From Euperipatoides rowelli (lineage: Eukaryota > Onychophora > Udeonychophora > Euonychophora > Peripatopsidae): a DNA stretch of 11,605 nucleotides. The stretch lies in NCBI GenBank assembly GCA_003024985.2, contig PXIH01S0047947.1; one strand, 5' to 3'. Each line of letters begins with the position of its first letter. Position 1 is the first letter of the stretch. The notes under the pieces were generated by a model. It was given only the letters and a program-made list of their open reading frames with translations. It was not told the DNA's origin and did no database searches. The position numbers and the translations under genes are program-made. This document shows positions 1-7,885 of the stretch, piece by piece.

Positions 1-400
1 TAGCCACAATTTTGATTAACTTTGTGCTAATACAAGCAGGATTCCCCCTTTTTCACAAGATTATTATATAGCACATGAAAAAGACATATTCTCAAAACTT
101 ATTATGCTAATATATTTTAATTAAACTTTAATGTAAAGTCACATTTAATGTACATCACCTTCATAGATGAGAAGCTTAAAGGTGATGGTATATTGATACT
201 GTTGATTTAGAAGAAATAATAGGAAATTCGCATCCAAAGTATAAAGTATTCTACACAAATGAAAAATTATCAGATGTTCATAATCCTAATGGTTAATAAC
301 TTACAATGAATTCATTTTAGTTTCCTTTGTCAAACAGGAAAAAAGTTGAATTGATTTGAAGTAAAAGTATTTTACAGACGCTTTTGACTCAAACATTAGA
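1..400. other. AT-rich stretch without a recognised gene
   Basis: No recognisable gene is visible. A small hairpin with 9-bp perfect arms (CATCACCTT at 153-161, AAGGTGATG at 179-187) is present. Two short open frames overlap across it on the plus strand: 121-209 and 186-296. The second reads D-L-E-E-I-I-G-N-S-H-P-K-Y and ends in TAA at 294. Together they could be a frameshifted remnant of about 57 codons, but open stretches of this length are expected by chance in sequence this AT-rich, so no gene is claimed. Confidence 0.5.
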
Positions 401-418
401 TATTATTATTATTATTAT
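401..418 (-). repeat. (TAA)n 3' tail of element A
   Basis: The plus strand shows a pure TTA/ATT trinucleotide run, which reads TGATAATAATAATAATAAT on the minus strand directly after the element's 3'UTR. Several non-LTR clades, I elements for example, end in TAA-type microsatellites rather than poly(A). This position marks the probable 3' insertion boundary. No target-site duplication could be identified by eye. Confidence 0.75.
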
Positions 419-421
419 CAG

Positions 422-427
422 TTTATT
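422..427 (-). terminator. AATAAA polyadenylation-type hexamer of element A
   Basis: TTTATT on the plus strand reads AATAAA on the minus strand, 3 bases before the TAA-type tail. The position fits a 3'-end signal, but in AT-rich DNA the hexamer is common, so the location rather than the motif is the evidence. Confidence 0.4.
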
Positions 428-583
428 CACAATGAAAAACCTTACAACATATGAGAGGTACAAAAATTGATTTACAAATAAGCACAAGGCCCATGATGGA
501 TAATGTGCTTATTACAGTGTAATTCAAGAAATGATTGAGGTATAAAGGAGAACAAAAAGATGAAAATAAATACAAGGTTAATA

Positions 584-1282
584 TTAGGAGTTATTAATGT
601 TCCTGAAAATTCCCATTAAGGGGGAGCTCCTAAATCTGCTAGTTTGACAAGAGGGCATATCAAGTTTGCAGATTACCTGGTAACCCTGCCCGAAACTGAG
701 CCTCTAGTGCAAGGCAGTATATTGGGGAATTCATCAGCAAAAGATAAAGAATTTTTTTTGCAGTAGCCACACGTCTCTGTTCAAGTGCGGACATATTTAG
801 AAAGGACATGTCACTAGCATAAGAGATGTGATCAGATGCCATGATAATCCTACAAAGCCTTCTTTGGACTCCCTCAATGATGTCACGTTGTCTAGCGGTA
901 ATAGTGTAGCACCAGACAGGAGAACAATATTCAAGCAAGGGTCTTATGTAAGTGTAATAACACTTTATCATACACTGTCTAGAAGCATGAAGTCTTCTTA
1001 ATGAATATAACATAAAAAGTCTTTTATTGGCTGATTTCACACTATTTCAAATTTGCAGATCCCACTTTAATCACTTTGAATGTACAAGCCTAGCAATTTA
1101 ATGCCACTGACTTCCTGTACTCTGATTTCACCAGAGTATATTATGGAAAGTGTAGCATTCCTAGAGAAACAATGTGTCATTGCTTTGCACTTAGATACAT
1201 TAAGAGGTAGAGACAACAGATCAGATTGGGTGCTTAATGATTGAAAAGCTAACTGAGGTGTGTTAATAGATGACTCAGACAA
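584..1282 (-). pseudogene. Broken C-terminal part of a non-LTR ORF2 (reverse transcriptase thumb and tail)
   Basis: Two minus-strand frames plus a short tail make one decayed protein. The first (1282-1067) has the RT thumb pattern L-P-L-N-V-S-K-C-K, then G-I-K-L-L-G-L-Y-I-Q-S-D. A one-base loss near 1067 moves the expected L-K-W-D-L-Q-I into the next frame, which meets a TGA at 1047-1049 and then runs on through 1040-660. That segment carries K-S-A-N-K-R-L, Y-I-R-P-L-L-E-Y-C-S-P-V-W (about 912-950) and V-Q-R-R-L-C-R-I-I. A further shift near 660 gives the tail P-S-C-Q-T-S-R-F-R-S-S-P-L, ending in TAA at 584-586. In the family this protein primes and copies the element's RNA at the nick site. 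The palm domain with the catalytic aspartates is missing here. The apparent starts (TTG and GTG codons) are not real initiators. Confidence 0.85.
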
Positions 1283-1300
1283 ATGACTTAATTATGATGG

Positions 1301-1815
1301 AAATGTTGGAGATAAGCATTAAAATTTATATTAACAATGCTGTAACTTGATAAAAGCTAAAGAAATCATAATAAGAAAAACGTTTTCTTGAAAATTTGTC
1401 AAATAAATTTAAATTGATGTAAACACTTTATGTTGAAAGCCAACTGATTTTCAAGACAGGAATCCATATCTCAGTCTCTATCTAATGATATAATGCTAAT
1501 CCCTTTCTTCTTCTCATGCAAACATAATTTTCACACTTTAAAATTATAAACAATTTTTTTTTTAAATTTTGTTAAAAGAAAAATGACTTAAATTTCAAGC
1601 TAAATAAATAAGTGATAATTATTTGTTAAAAACTTTTAATTATTTTTTCTTTTATTACTTCCCCTTTAACCTACAGCCATTGCCGTAACAACATGCAAAT
1701 TAAATCTTAGAAATGATTTTAATATTTAAAAAAATGAAATATGTAGTTGTATTTTGTTCATTGATCAGTTCACATCAGATAATTGAATAATTTGAATACT
1801 TAATATAGTTTTGTT
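1301..1815. other. AT-rich spacer without a gene
   Basis: Between element A and element B there is very AT-rich sequence with T and A runs (for example around 1554-1564). No coding frame, structured RNA or transposon end is recognisable. Confidence 0.6.
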
Positions 1816-1931
1816 AACATGTGACAGTTACACTATCGATACGGCTACGCTGTGTTCGGGTGAATGAGTGTGAAAGGGGTGTCTATGTAAGGAATTAAGC
1901 TTACCAATTTGGCCAACAAAGAAATAGAAAA
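1815..1931 (+). promoter_or_regulatory. Probable 5' leader / internal promoter region of element B
   Basis: Just upstream of the ORF1 ATG the composition changes from AT-rich to a more balanced stretch (ACGGCTACGCTGTGTTCGGG near 1840), then GTGTGAAAGGGGTGTC. LINEs carry their promoter inside the 5'UTR, so a full-length 5' end should look like this. I see no specific factor site, and the exact first base cannot be set without other copies. Confidence 0.4.
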
Positions 1932-3019
1932 ATGGATAATAATATTAAAACTAATATGAACCAAGAGGAAGAAGAAATTAATAGTCCAGCTAGTGAAAAA
2001 TTTGATATTAGAAGTAATAGAGATTTTGTGTATTGGTCAACAGTGCTAATGGATATCATTGTGGAAAACTCTACTTTTATGACAGGTTATTCCTCGAATA
2101 ACTTGACAAAGGTTAGTCCGGTATCAATTATTAAAGCATGTATTGATTTGAATATCGTAGATAACTTAACTCAGCTAAATACTTTACTTAATTCAAATTT
2201 TATTTTTATGTTTTCTGACATTACGTGTTTAGAAAAATTTAAAAAGGAAGTTAAAATAATAGACGAGATAAAAAAATTTTTATAGAAGATAATTTAAATG
2301 AAAAAGAATTAAAATTAACAATTGACAATCTTCCTATTCATGTACTCAATGATGAATTTGCTAAATTTATAAAGAATTTGGTAGTATAGTAGAAATTAAT
2401 GCTAAAAAATAAAAATACCAGGAGGAAGATTTATTAAAGTCTCCCAGTAACTATTGATTTACGTTTAAATGAAGGAGTAAATAGAAATTATATTCCAAAA
2501 TTTTATAGTAGAAATAATATAAAGTTTCTAGTAAAGGTTAAAGGGAAAGGACCAGCATGTTTCAGATGTGAAAAAGAAGAGCATTTTACACGATAGTGTA
2601 AAGCAGTATATTGTATTCAGTGTAAGAAGTATTTTGAAGACCATCTGTGTCCTAATTCATATGCAGCGAAGGTTTCATTTAACCAAGATGCTGTTAGAAA
2701 ATTATTTATTAATAATTCTAATAAATCTCAAAATAGTGAAACAAATGTTGATGAGGATAAGGACAACATGGAAGTTTCTAATGAAGTAAATATGAAACAT
2801 GATAGTGATAAAGGTCATAAATCGGGAAATAATGAATTTACAGGAATATTGAATACAGGATTGTCAGGGTCAAATATTGATAAAGATACTAAGAAAATGT
2901 TGATAACGTCAGCGCAAAATATAAAGCAGAAAAAGTATGAGTTGGAAGATAGTGGACAAGGCCCAGCAAAATTTGGAAAATTTGAGAATTTTACTGATAT
3001 ACAAGATTATTGCAAATGA
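1932..3019 (+). pseudogene. Broken gag-like ORF1 of element B with CCHC zinc knuckle
   Basis: ORF1 protein binds element RNA and helps deliver it to the target. ATG at 1932 starts 117 acidic, N-rich codons. A one-base slip in the A/T homopolymer near 2270-2281 moves the frame, which continues N-L-P-I-H-V-L-N-D-E-F. Another shift near 2375 gives F-G-S-I-V-E-I-N, and a third near 2440 gives P-V-T-I-D-L-R-L-N. Then follow a textbook CX2CX4HX4C knuckle (C at 2558, C at 2567, H at 2582, C at 2597), interrupted by a TAG at 2594-2596, and a second Cys/His cluster C-I-Q-C...H-L-C (2612-2650). The last 83+ codons (2768-3019) are hydrophilic and intact, ending in TGA at 3017-3019. Full length would be about 360 residues, normal for a LINE ORF1. 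The copy has three frameshifts and one nonsense codon. Confidence 0.8.
3016..3019 (+). other. ATGA stop/start overlap joining ORF1 and ORF2
   Basis: The ORF1 stop TGA (3017-3019) overlaps an ATG (3016-3018) that begins the ORF2 frame. Downstream residues M-N-V-S-V-L-R-L-N-L fit the start of an AP-endonuclease domain. Overlaps of this sort are a known means for non-LTR elements to reach ORF2 by termination-reinitiation on one mRNA. Its survival amid heavy decay supports this as the ancestral arrangement. Confidence 0.65.
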
Positions 3020-3794
3020 ACGTTTCTGTTTTGCGTCTTAATTTAAAAGATTTAACAATAGAAGTAAAATTGATAGTCTTTGTAAAACTTTGTCGACTCG
3101 TAACATTGATTTTTTTCTTTCTTTCAGGAAACTTACCTTAGAAAACACAGAGAAAATAGCAAATTGAAACGTTTAAATATTTTTATGCTTATAATTGGTT
3201 CATCATTGATAGGAAGAGCAGGAGTTATAACTAGAATTAGGAAAACTGGTCCATTTCTTGATGTTCGAGTTATATTTGTCCCATGAAAGAGGAATACAAT
3301 ATCACTACATAATAATGGTAATCCTACATTATTGGTTAATTACTATGGGAATAATGTATTGACAAAAAATGATAATTTTTTGTTGGAAATCATAGAAATT
3401 GTCTCTGTTTAGCGGAATGATGTTATTTGGTGGAGATTTTAACTTTCATAATATATTGGATTATAAGCCGTTCTCAGTTTAGATACAGCAACTGGACTTA
3501 GTTGATGTGGCAGTAGTTTACAGAGTCGACAATATTATGATATTCACAAATTAGAAAGATTGCATCACATATTGATTACTTTTTTGTCTCAAGACACCTA
3601 ACGATGTATGGGCAGATTAAATATTAATTCCTAACTGTAATTTAGATCATTTGATGATATAGATATAAATCACAGTCTCTCATTGAGACACTGGATAAAA
3701 ATAACAAACTGTTTAAAGCAAAGTGTAAATATTTGCTTCCATTTGATTATAGTTTTCAAACTTCTGATTATGGGTTTATATATGCAAATACAAA

Positions 3795-3844
3795 TGGTTT
3801 GATTATCAAGAATGAGGTCTTCTTCATTCTTGATAATCAAACCA
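3795..3844. repeat. Perfect 21-bp inverted repeat (foldback hairpin) inside ORF2 remnant
   Basis: Left arm 3795-3815 (TGGTTTGATTATCAAGAATG plus A) and right arm 3824-3844 are exact reverse complements, separated by only 8 bases. The loop can add a G-U pair and a G-C pair. Arms this long and perfect are not expected by chance and do not belong to the coding design of an RT domain. A strand-switch event during copying or repair is the simplest origin. It lies at the junction between the endonuclease and RT remnants. Confidence 0.9.
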
Positions 3845-4216
3845 AAATCTTCTTCTACCAGTGAAATGAGCATAAGATGCATTTATGTTCAATAATTAGA
3901 AATATTTTCCCATTATCAATTGCCATCATAATAAACAAATCAATTTTATTTTTGGTAGTGCTTTTGATTCTGTCATATCTGCAAAATACTGCCTTATTGA
4001 ACCAAAATATAAACAGTCAAATATCATTTAATATGGCATATAAGATGTCAAAATATGTTTCAGGGAATTATTTTGGATCAGGTGTTTGAACTCAAGTCCT
4101 CATTTTTGGATATTTATTTGCATGTTGTGAAGTATGTGAATAGGAGAGCATTTATTGAGAAATGGGATGATAATCTAATCAAAAATGTAGTAAAATTTAT
4201 TGTTAATGAGATTTAG

Positions 4217-4469
4217 TTTACATAGATTTTGTTTTTATAGATTTGTATGCCTGGTTACAAGCAAGTTAAGGTATTGTATTGTAAGATTTATTTATTATAA
4301 TTTAGTAAAGATACATTTCTCTGAGTATAGTCATGTGTGTAGTCTGTATTTAAATGTTTTATGCATTTATTTTTGTACTTGTGTAAATTGTATAAGATAT
4401 TCATTGTTGAATAATGTAAGTTTATTGATTGACAATAAATTGTTTAGGTGTTAATACTCCTAAAAAAAA
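4217..4469 (+). terminator. 3'UTR, AATAAA signal and short poly(A) of element B
   Basis: After the presumed ORF2 stop comes about 245 bp of T-rich sequence with stops in all frames, AATAAA at 4434-4439, then CTCCT followed by A8 (4462-4469). This order (UTR, hexamer, A tract about 22 bases later) fits the 3' end of a retrotransposed transcript. The open frame at 4200-4454 here is Cys/Tyr/Leu-rich, has no family resemblance and is taken to be noise. Confidence 0.55.
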
Positions 4470-4835
4470 TGAAATGTGAAATTCTTGATATTAGAAATAT
4501 GACTTTAAATGATTCAATTTCAAAATACAAAAGAACAAATACATAAACAAACTAACATTATTAGAAATAGATGAAATTAACACAAACTACATTAATAAAT
4601 AATCATAATATTNATAATAAGAAGAAGTAACATGGCCACGAATAAGCAATTGACAATTCGCTCAAAATGATAGACAACTACGATATTAATTAAATAATGA
4701 TAATGTAGATAGTTTCTAAACATAAAAATAATACTTTTCACAATCGGCACAGTATTAAATGCAACCATAATGTAAACAATATAATTTTTAATTTTCAATG
4801 AAATTGTAGAGTATTTTCACACTATTTTAAAGTAT

Positions 4836-5100
4836 CCAATTAGTGTCGAAAAGCTTAATTTTTATTGGCCTATCCCTTAATCCCTATCCGGTCTTATTGG
4901 CTCATGACCTATTGGTGGTCTAGGACACTAGCCTCACTGTCTCATTCTTAAAAGTTTTACTAATTCCGTTTTTTAAAGTTGGTAGTTCTAGGGATGAGGT
5001 CCTGCATTTCTTCCCCCACCCCCTCCCTCTTTGTGGCCAAAAATATAGCCTGGCTGACACCTGTATGAAGAGGGTGATTGACACATCTCTATATCAATGT
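4836..5100. promoter_or_regulatory. GC-richer island with clustered CCAAT/ATTGG motifs (candidate regulatory or repeat sequence)
   Basis: Base composition rises sharply against the AT-rich surroundings. CCAAT occurs at 4836-4840 and its reverse complement ATTGG at 4864-4868, 4896-4900 and 4911-4915. A pyrimidine tract with C runs lies at 5010-5030; its minus strand gives GGG, GGGGG and GGGGG separated by single bases. CCAAT clusters are typical NF-Y sites in animal promoters, and transposon ends can also look like this. No adjacent gene starts on either strand, so a promoter role is speculative. Confidence 0.25.
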
Positions 5101-5167
5101 CTGTAGAAAACACAAATAATATGGATTTCTAAGATTCTCACTAATTAGATTTTTACAAGTAGAGATA

Positions 5168-5204
5168 AATTATTTATTTATTTATTTTTTCATTTATTTA
5201 TTTA
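5168..5204. repeat. (TTTA)n microsatellite
   Basis: An interrupted tetranucleotide run, TATT/TTTA units broken by a short T tract and one C. On the minus strand it reads (AAAT)n, like the tail of element C, so it could be the end of another minus-strand retroelement. Nothing recognisable lies upstream in that orientation (5230-5400), so I leave it as a simple repeat. Confidence 0.7.
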
Positions 5205-6110
5205 AATAATAATTATTTAATTTATTAATGGTAACTATTAAAATTATAAACAATTTGACAGATGCGTGTTAACTTTAATATCTCTATAATGTTTACGATG
5301 GAAATCGTTTTATAAATTCAGATACATTTAAATTAAACTCAAACAAAACAAATTATCTAACTAATGTGCATTGTAAATATAATTGTTTCTTTCTTTTCCT
5401 TTTTTTTTTTTTACTTGCGTGTTTTGTTTAAGCGTTGCTAAGTTTCAACCACTTAATTCTAATACCATTTTTTTTATTAAAACAAACTGTAGAAGACAGC
5501 ACGTATATGTCAAAAAATCAAAATTCAGTTTAATTGGCTTCATACAATCTAACTATAAAGTCATATAATGTAATTGACAACTAAAATATATGACTTTAAA
5601 GTTATCATTTAGATTAACTGAAGTCAATAATAACGTAATGTTGAGTGGATAATGTAGAATATTAGTGGATAGACATCATAATAAAAGATAACTTATAATC
5701 AACAATAAAAAAAATAACTTATATGACATTTTAATACTAAATAAAATANACAATTAATTTTGAAGATATTAAGTTTTATTATTTTTATAAAGATTATGTT
5801 TGTTTCTATTGTATTTTGTAACCATTCAATTTTCTCTTTGGATATTTCATCAATGTTATTTTGATTTCATATACATTTATTTAGAAACCTGACTTTATTT
5901 AATTTAGTTATGTCTGGAAATTTAAATTCATAACTCAAGGAAATGTTTCCCCACCTTTCTACTCCTCTGCTTCCCTGTGGCGATAACTCCTATTCAAACA
6001 AAGAAACTTTTTAGCAAGCCAGTGACTTATACTGATGATTTTCTTACTTTCCCTGGTATTTTTCCACCTGGCCTTTAGTGCGTTTTCATCTTTTATTTTT
6101 ATTGACCTGT

Positions 6111-7220
6111 GATTTCTATTATGGATTGATATTTGATTGTTTTAATTATTTGATAGACTAAATTTATGGGCTTATTACTCTTGAGTTAGCCTATGTTAAA
6201 ATTTTAATATTATTGGTGCAAAGACATCAGTCATCAATCTTGTGATCCTTTTCAGCCATTCATCACCATGAAAATTATGAAATTATGCAAATGAATGATC
6301 ATCCTGATTTTTCACCTGTCCAAAAGAAGATTGAGAGTTGATTTTCTGAACCTGCTCCTGTTAACATCCACAGCTGAAGTTTTGAACCAAACTTTACTAA
6401 TTATAAAGTTCAAAATTTTAAAAATATTTATAAATTAAATTTCACTTTATCAAAAGTGTTGACTAACAGAAGCCAAAATAGACAAAATAACTTAGGCGAT
6501 TCTGTACCTTATCAGATTGTATCAGTGAATCCACTTCAACCAAGTCAGAGAAAACATCCACTCATTACGACCTTAACCTTCCCTAAGAAGAAAGAAGATG
6601 GCCATTAAATCATAACCTAAGAATACCAATGGTAATAACTTTCTGGTGACAGCTTTGCCTCATGATGTCACCATGTACAATGACTAAAATGGATCTAACA
6701 GTTTCTTTTGTCCAAATCTTTGATATTGTTTCTACTTATTCAGAAGCTAAAACTTAATCTTAATAAGTCAGCTATAGGCCCCTTTTTCTTAAATTTTCCA
6801 TCAGAAACCATGTAAAGGTATGGCCTATACCTGAACATTACAACTCAATGTGCTTGGAATTAATTATGCAAACACATTAAGGATTGACCCACTCCTTAGA
6901 GAAATCATTATCCAGAAGATAAAATGAAATCTAATTGAATCCATAAGTCATCTAAAGAATCTGACATAGAAACAAAGAGCATCCTGGGTTACCAAAAAGA
7001 TTGAGCCAAGATCTGCATACATCTCAACATGCAATAGCACAAATCCACCAATCATCTATATTAGTAGGAGCAGCATGGTTAGGTATAACCAACTTGCCCT
7101 CTCAACAATTGTTGTAACCCTCTATTTTATCTCTGTACAAGATAGAATTGACACATTTAGAATTTTGTTTTGGCTAAAACTATCCATTACAGTTCCAGTT
7201 CTTCAATTTTTTTGTTTAAT
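6111..7220 (+). pseudogene. Reverse transcriptase remnant of element D
   Basis: Motifs read by eye. L-I-T-L-E-L-A-Y-V-K-I-L at 6171-6206 resembles the L1-type RPITLL..YKIL opening. S-A-I-H-H-H-E-N at 6252-6275 resembles GRSIHDN. F-S-E-P-A-P-V-N-I-H at 6342-6371 resembles DFEKAFDxVN with the first catalytic Asp lost. F-E-P-N-F-T-N-Y at 6381-6404 is the usual F.PNFINY block. R-K-H-P-L at 6549-6563 stands for RQGCPLS. A-L-P-H-D-V-T-M-Y at 6652-6678 is a degraded FADDVTMY catalytic box, with G-N-N-F-L-V-T just before it. L-K-L-N-L-N-K-S at 6747-6770 and V-L-G-I-N-Y-A-N-T-L at 6850-6879 follow at normal spacing. A post-RT frame runs on to TGA at about 7224 with two stops. Each match is weak, but order and spacing together make the call. 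At least three frame changes are needed. Confidence 0.68.
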
Positions 7221-7406
7221 GAGATGATATTACATTCTTAATTTGGTCCAAAACTTTAGCTTTAGTGTCTTATATACTTATCCAGATCCCTTTTTTATTG
7301 AAGACCTACTGTACCTCCATCCACCAAGTAATGTCTTAGACTTAGAACAGAATAAACACAGTTTTCTGCATGATTCTAAACATATTTACTAAAATTACTA
7401 AGTTTC

Positions 7407-7610
7407 AATGCTAAGGCCCTACAAATGCAAGATTGTCCAGTTGGGATTTTTGCATCATGTGCAAACTACATTTTCCATTCTCCTATTAATTGAGCTGAGA
7501 TGCTCTGTAATAAATTCAATATATCTCCATTTGAAATTTTTTTGGTATATAAAAATAACTGTGTTGCAATATTACTTAATTGTTCTTTACTAAGATGTCC
7601 TAGATATTAA
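7407..7610 (+). pseudogene. Probable ORF2 C-terminal Cys/His segment of element D
   Basis: An open frame with one TGA (7491-7493) contains D-C-P-V-G-I-F-A-S-C-A-N-Y-I-F-H-S-P-I-N and ends R-C-P-R-Y then TAA at 7608-7610. Many non-LTR ORF2 proteins end with a C..C...H....C finger of the form HIFFHCPI; here the last Cys would be Ser. It lies between the RT remnant and the 3'UTR, where such a finger belongs. The other open frame at 7408-7593 is an overlapping shadow. Support is position plus partial motif only. Confidence 0.38.
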
Positions 7611-7747
7611 CTTGTTTTTTAGTTGTGCTGTATTTTATCTTGTATTTGTTATTGTATTATATATTTTGATTCTTGTTTGTTATTTCTATTGACTTTTTTT
7701 TACATACTCTAAAATAGGTATTTATACTATTGTATTGTGTTTTTTGT

Positions 7748-7762
7748 AAAATAAAATAAAAT
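7748..7762 (+). repeat. (AAAAT)3 3' tail of element D
   Basis: Three AAAAT units follow a T-rich 3'UTR and mark the likely 3' end of the element. The AATAAA motif is contained within the repeat itself. This tail differs from those of elements A, B and C. Confidence 0.6.
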
Positions 7763-7885
7763 CAACTAAAATATTTTTTATTTCTCAGCTTCTTAGTGTT
7801 GAACTTCCATTGACTAGAAATTTTACTGCTATCAAATTACAGCAAACTGAATAAGTACAGGAACTGCCTACTGCTAGGAGCCCGG

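Larger units (their letters stand above)
401..1300 (-). mobile_element. 5'-truncated CR1/L2/Jockey-type non-LTR retrotransposon (element A)
   Basis: On the minus strand this is the 3' end of a LINE. Reading from about 1300 down to 401 it holds the post-palm RT and C-terminal region of ORF2, a 3'UTR of about 165 bp, an AATAAA hexamer (422-427) and a terminal (TAA)n tract. The RT catalytic YADD box is absent, so the copy is 5' truncated, as usual when target-primed reverse transcription stops early. Frameshifts and a nonsense codon show it is dead. The 5' limit is approximate: homology-like sequence fades just beyond 1282. The clade call rests on the I-R-P-L-L-E-Y-C-S-P-V-W block and the C-terminal P-S-C-Q-T-S-R-F block, typical of CR1/L2/Jockey-group elements. 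I cannot separate these clades by eye. Confidence 0.82.
3016..4216 (+). pseudogene. Broken, internally deleted ORF2 (AP endonuclease and reverse transcriptase) of element B
   Basis: Remnants lie in order over three frames. The N-terminus starts at ATG 3016. The endonuclease catalytic box Q-E-T-Y-L sits near 3127-3141, G-G-D-F-N at 3429-3443, the I-D-Y-F-F-V-S block at 3571-3591, and P-N-C-N-L-D-H at 3630-3650. These match the APE-type nuclease that nicks the target. RT follows as F-G-S-A-F-D-S-V (3951-3974, palm motif around the first catalytic Asp) and S-G-V then a stop, Q-V-L-I-F-G-Y-L-F (4078-4119), a decayed form of the SGVPQGS...LLF motif. The YADD box is absent. A 39-codon frame ending in TAG at 4214-4216 is probably the ORF2 C-terminus brought close by deletion; this last step is inference. 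No function can remain. Confidence 0.75.
1815..4469 (+). mobile_element. Two-ORF non-LTR retrotransposon, internally deleted (element B)
   Basis: Plus-strand LINE copy that keeps both ends but not its middle. In order: a GC-richer leader (about 1815-1931), gag-like ORF1 (1932-3019), ATGA overlap, ORF2 remnants with AP-endonuclease signatures (to about 3660), fragments of RT (about 3880-4125), a probable ORF2 C-terminus ending at 4216, a 3'UTR, AATAAA at 4434-4439 and an A8 run at 4462-4469. An intact ORF2 of this kind normally needs roughly 2.5-3 kb; here it spans 1.2 kb, so the RT palm, thumb and downstream part are mostly deleted. The boundaries are approximate. ATGTGA occurs at both edges (1819-1824, 4474-4479) but is too short to prove a target-site duplication. 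Confidence 0.8.
4470..6110. other. Long non-coding AT-rich interval
   Basis: No gene is supported in this 1.6 kb. It contains one unresolved N at 4613 and another at 5749, a GC-richer island near 4850-5100, an AT microsatellite at 5168-5204, and a T13 run near 5400. Short open frames here are low-complexity, F/Y/I/N-rich translations of AT-rich DNA. The last few hundred bases (about 5940-6110) are somewhat GC-richer and could be the 5' flank or decayed endonuclease region of element D, but I recognise no motif. Confidence 0.6.
6111..7762 (+). mobile_element. Heavily decayed L1/Tx1-like non-LTR retrotransposon (element D)
   Basis: The plus strand carries, in correct order, weak but recognisable RT motifs (6171-6900), a Cys/His-like C-terminal segment (7407-7610), a T-rich 3'UTR and an (AAAAT)3 tail (7748-7762). 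Most of the element escapes ORF calling because stops and frameshifts cut it, yet frame 3 between about 6111 and 6606 has only about four stops in 165 codons, where roughly thirteen would be expected at this base composition. The motif style (R-P-I-T-L-L-like opening, G-R-S-I-H-like block, S-G-L-K-L-N-like block after YADD, then L-G-I) is that of the L1/Tx1 group rather than of element A. The 5' end is not defined; no ORF1 or endonuclease is recognised. Confidence 0.68.

Noticed and set aside
2568-2789. 73-codon plus-strand open frame
   Set aside because: Overlaps the zinc-knuckle part of ORF1 in another frame; the ORF1 frame carries the CX2CX4HX4C motif, this one has none.
3670-3882. Minus-strand 70-codon open frame
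   Set aside because: Antisense to the ORF2 remnant and built partly from the 21-bp foldback, so it is a shadow.
4200-4454. 84-codon open frame
   Set aside because: Cys/Tyr/Leu/Ile-rich translation of T-rich DNA lying over the 3'UTR of element B and its AATAAA; no domain or codon signal.
1819-4479. ATGTGA on both sides of element B as target-site duplication
   Set aside because: Six bases is too short to rule out chance, and the true 5' end of the element is not fixed.
4592-4798. 68-codon minus-strand open frame crossing the N at 4613
   Set aside because: Low-complexity I/V/N/Y-rich translation with an undefined residue and no similarity to a known family.
5383-5568. 61-codon plus-strand open frame starting in a T-rich run
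   Set aside because: Starts with a phenylalanine run from a T homopolymer, has no recognisable domain, and such lengths are common by chance here.
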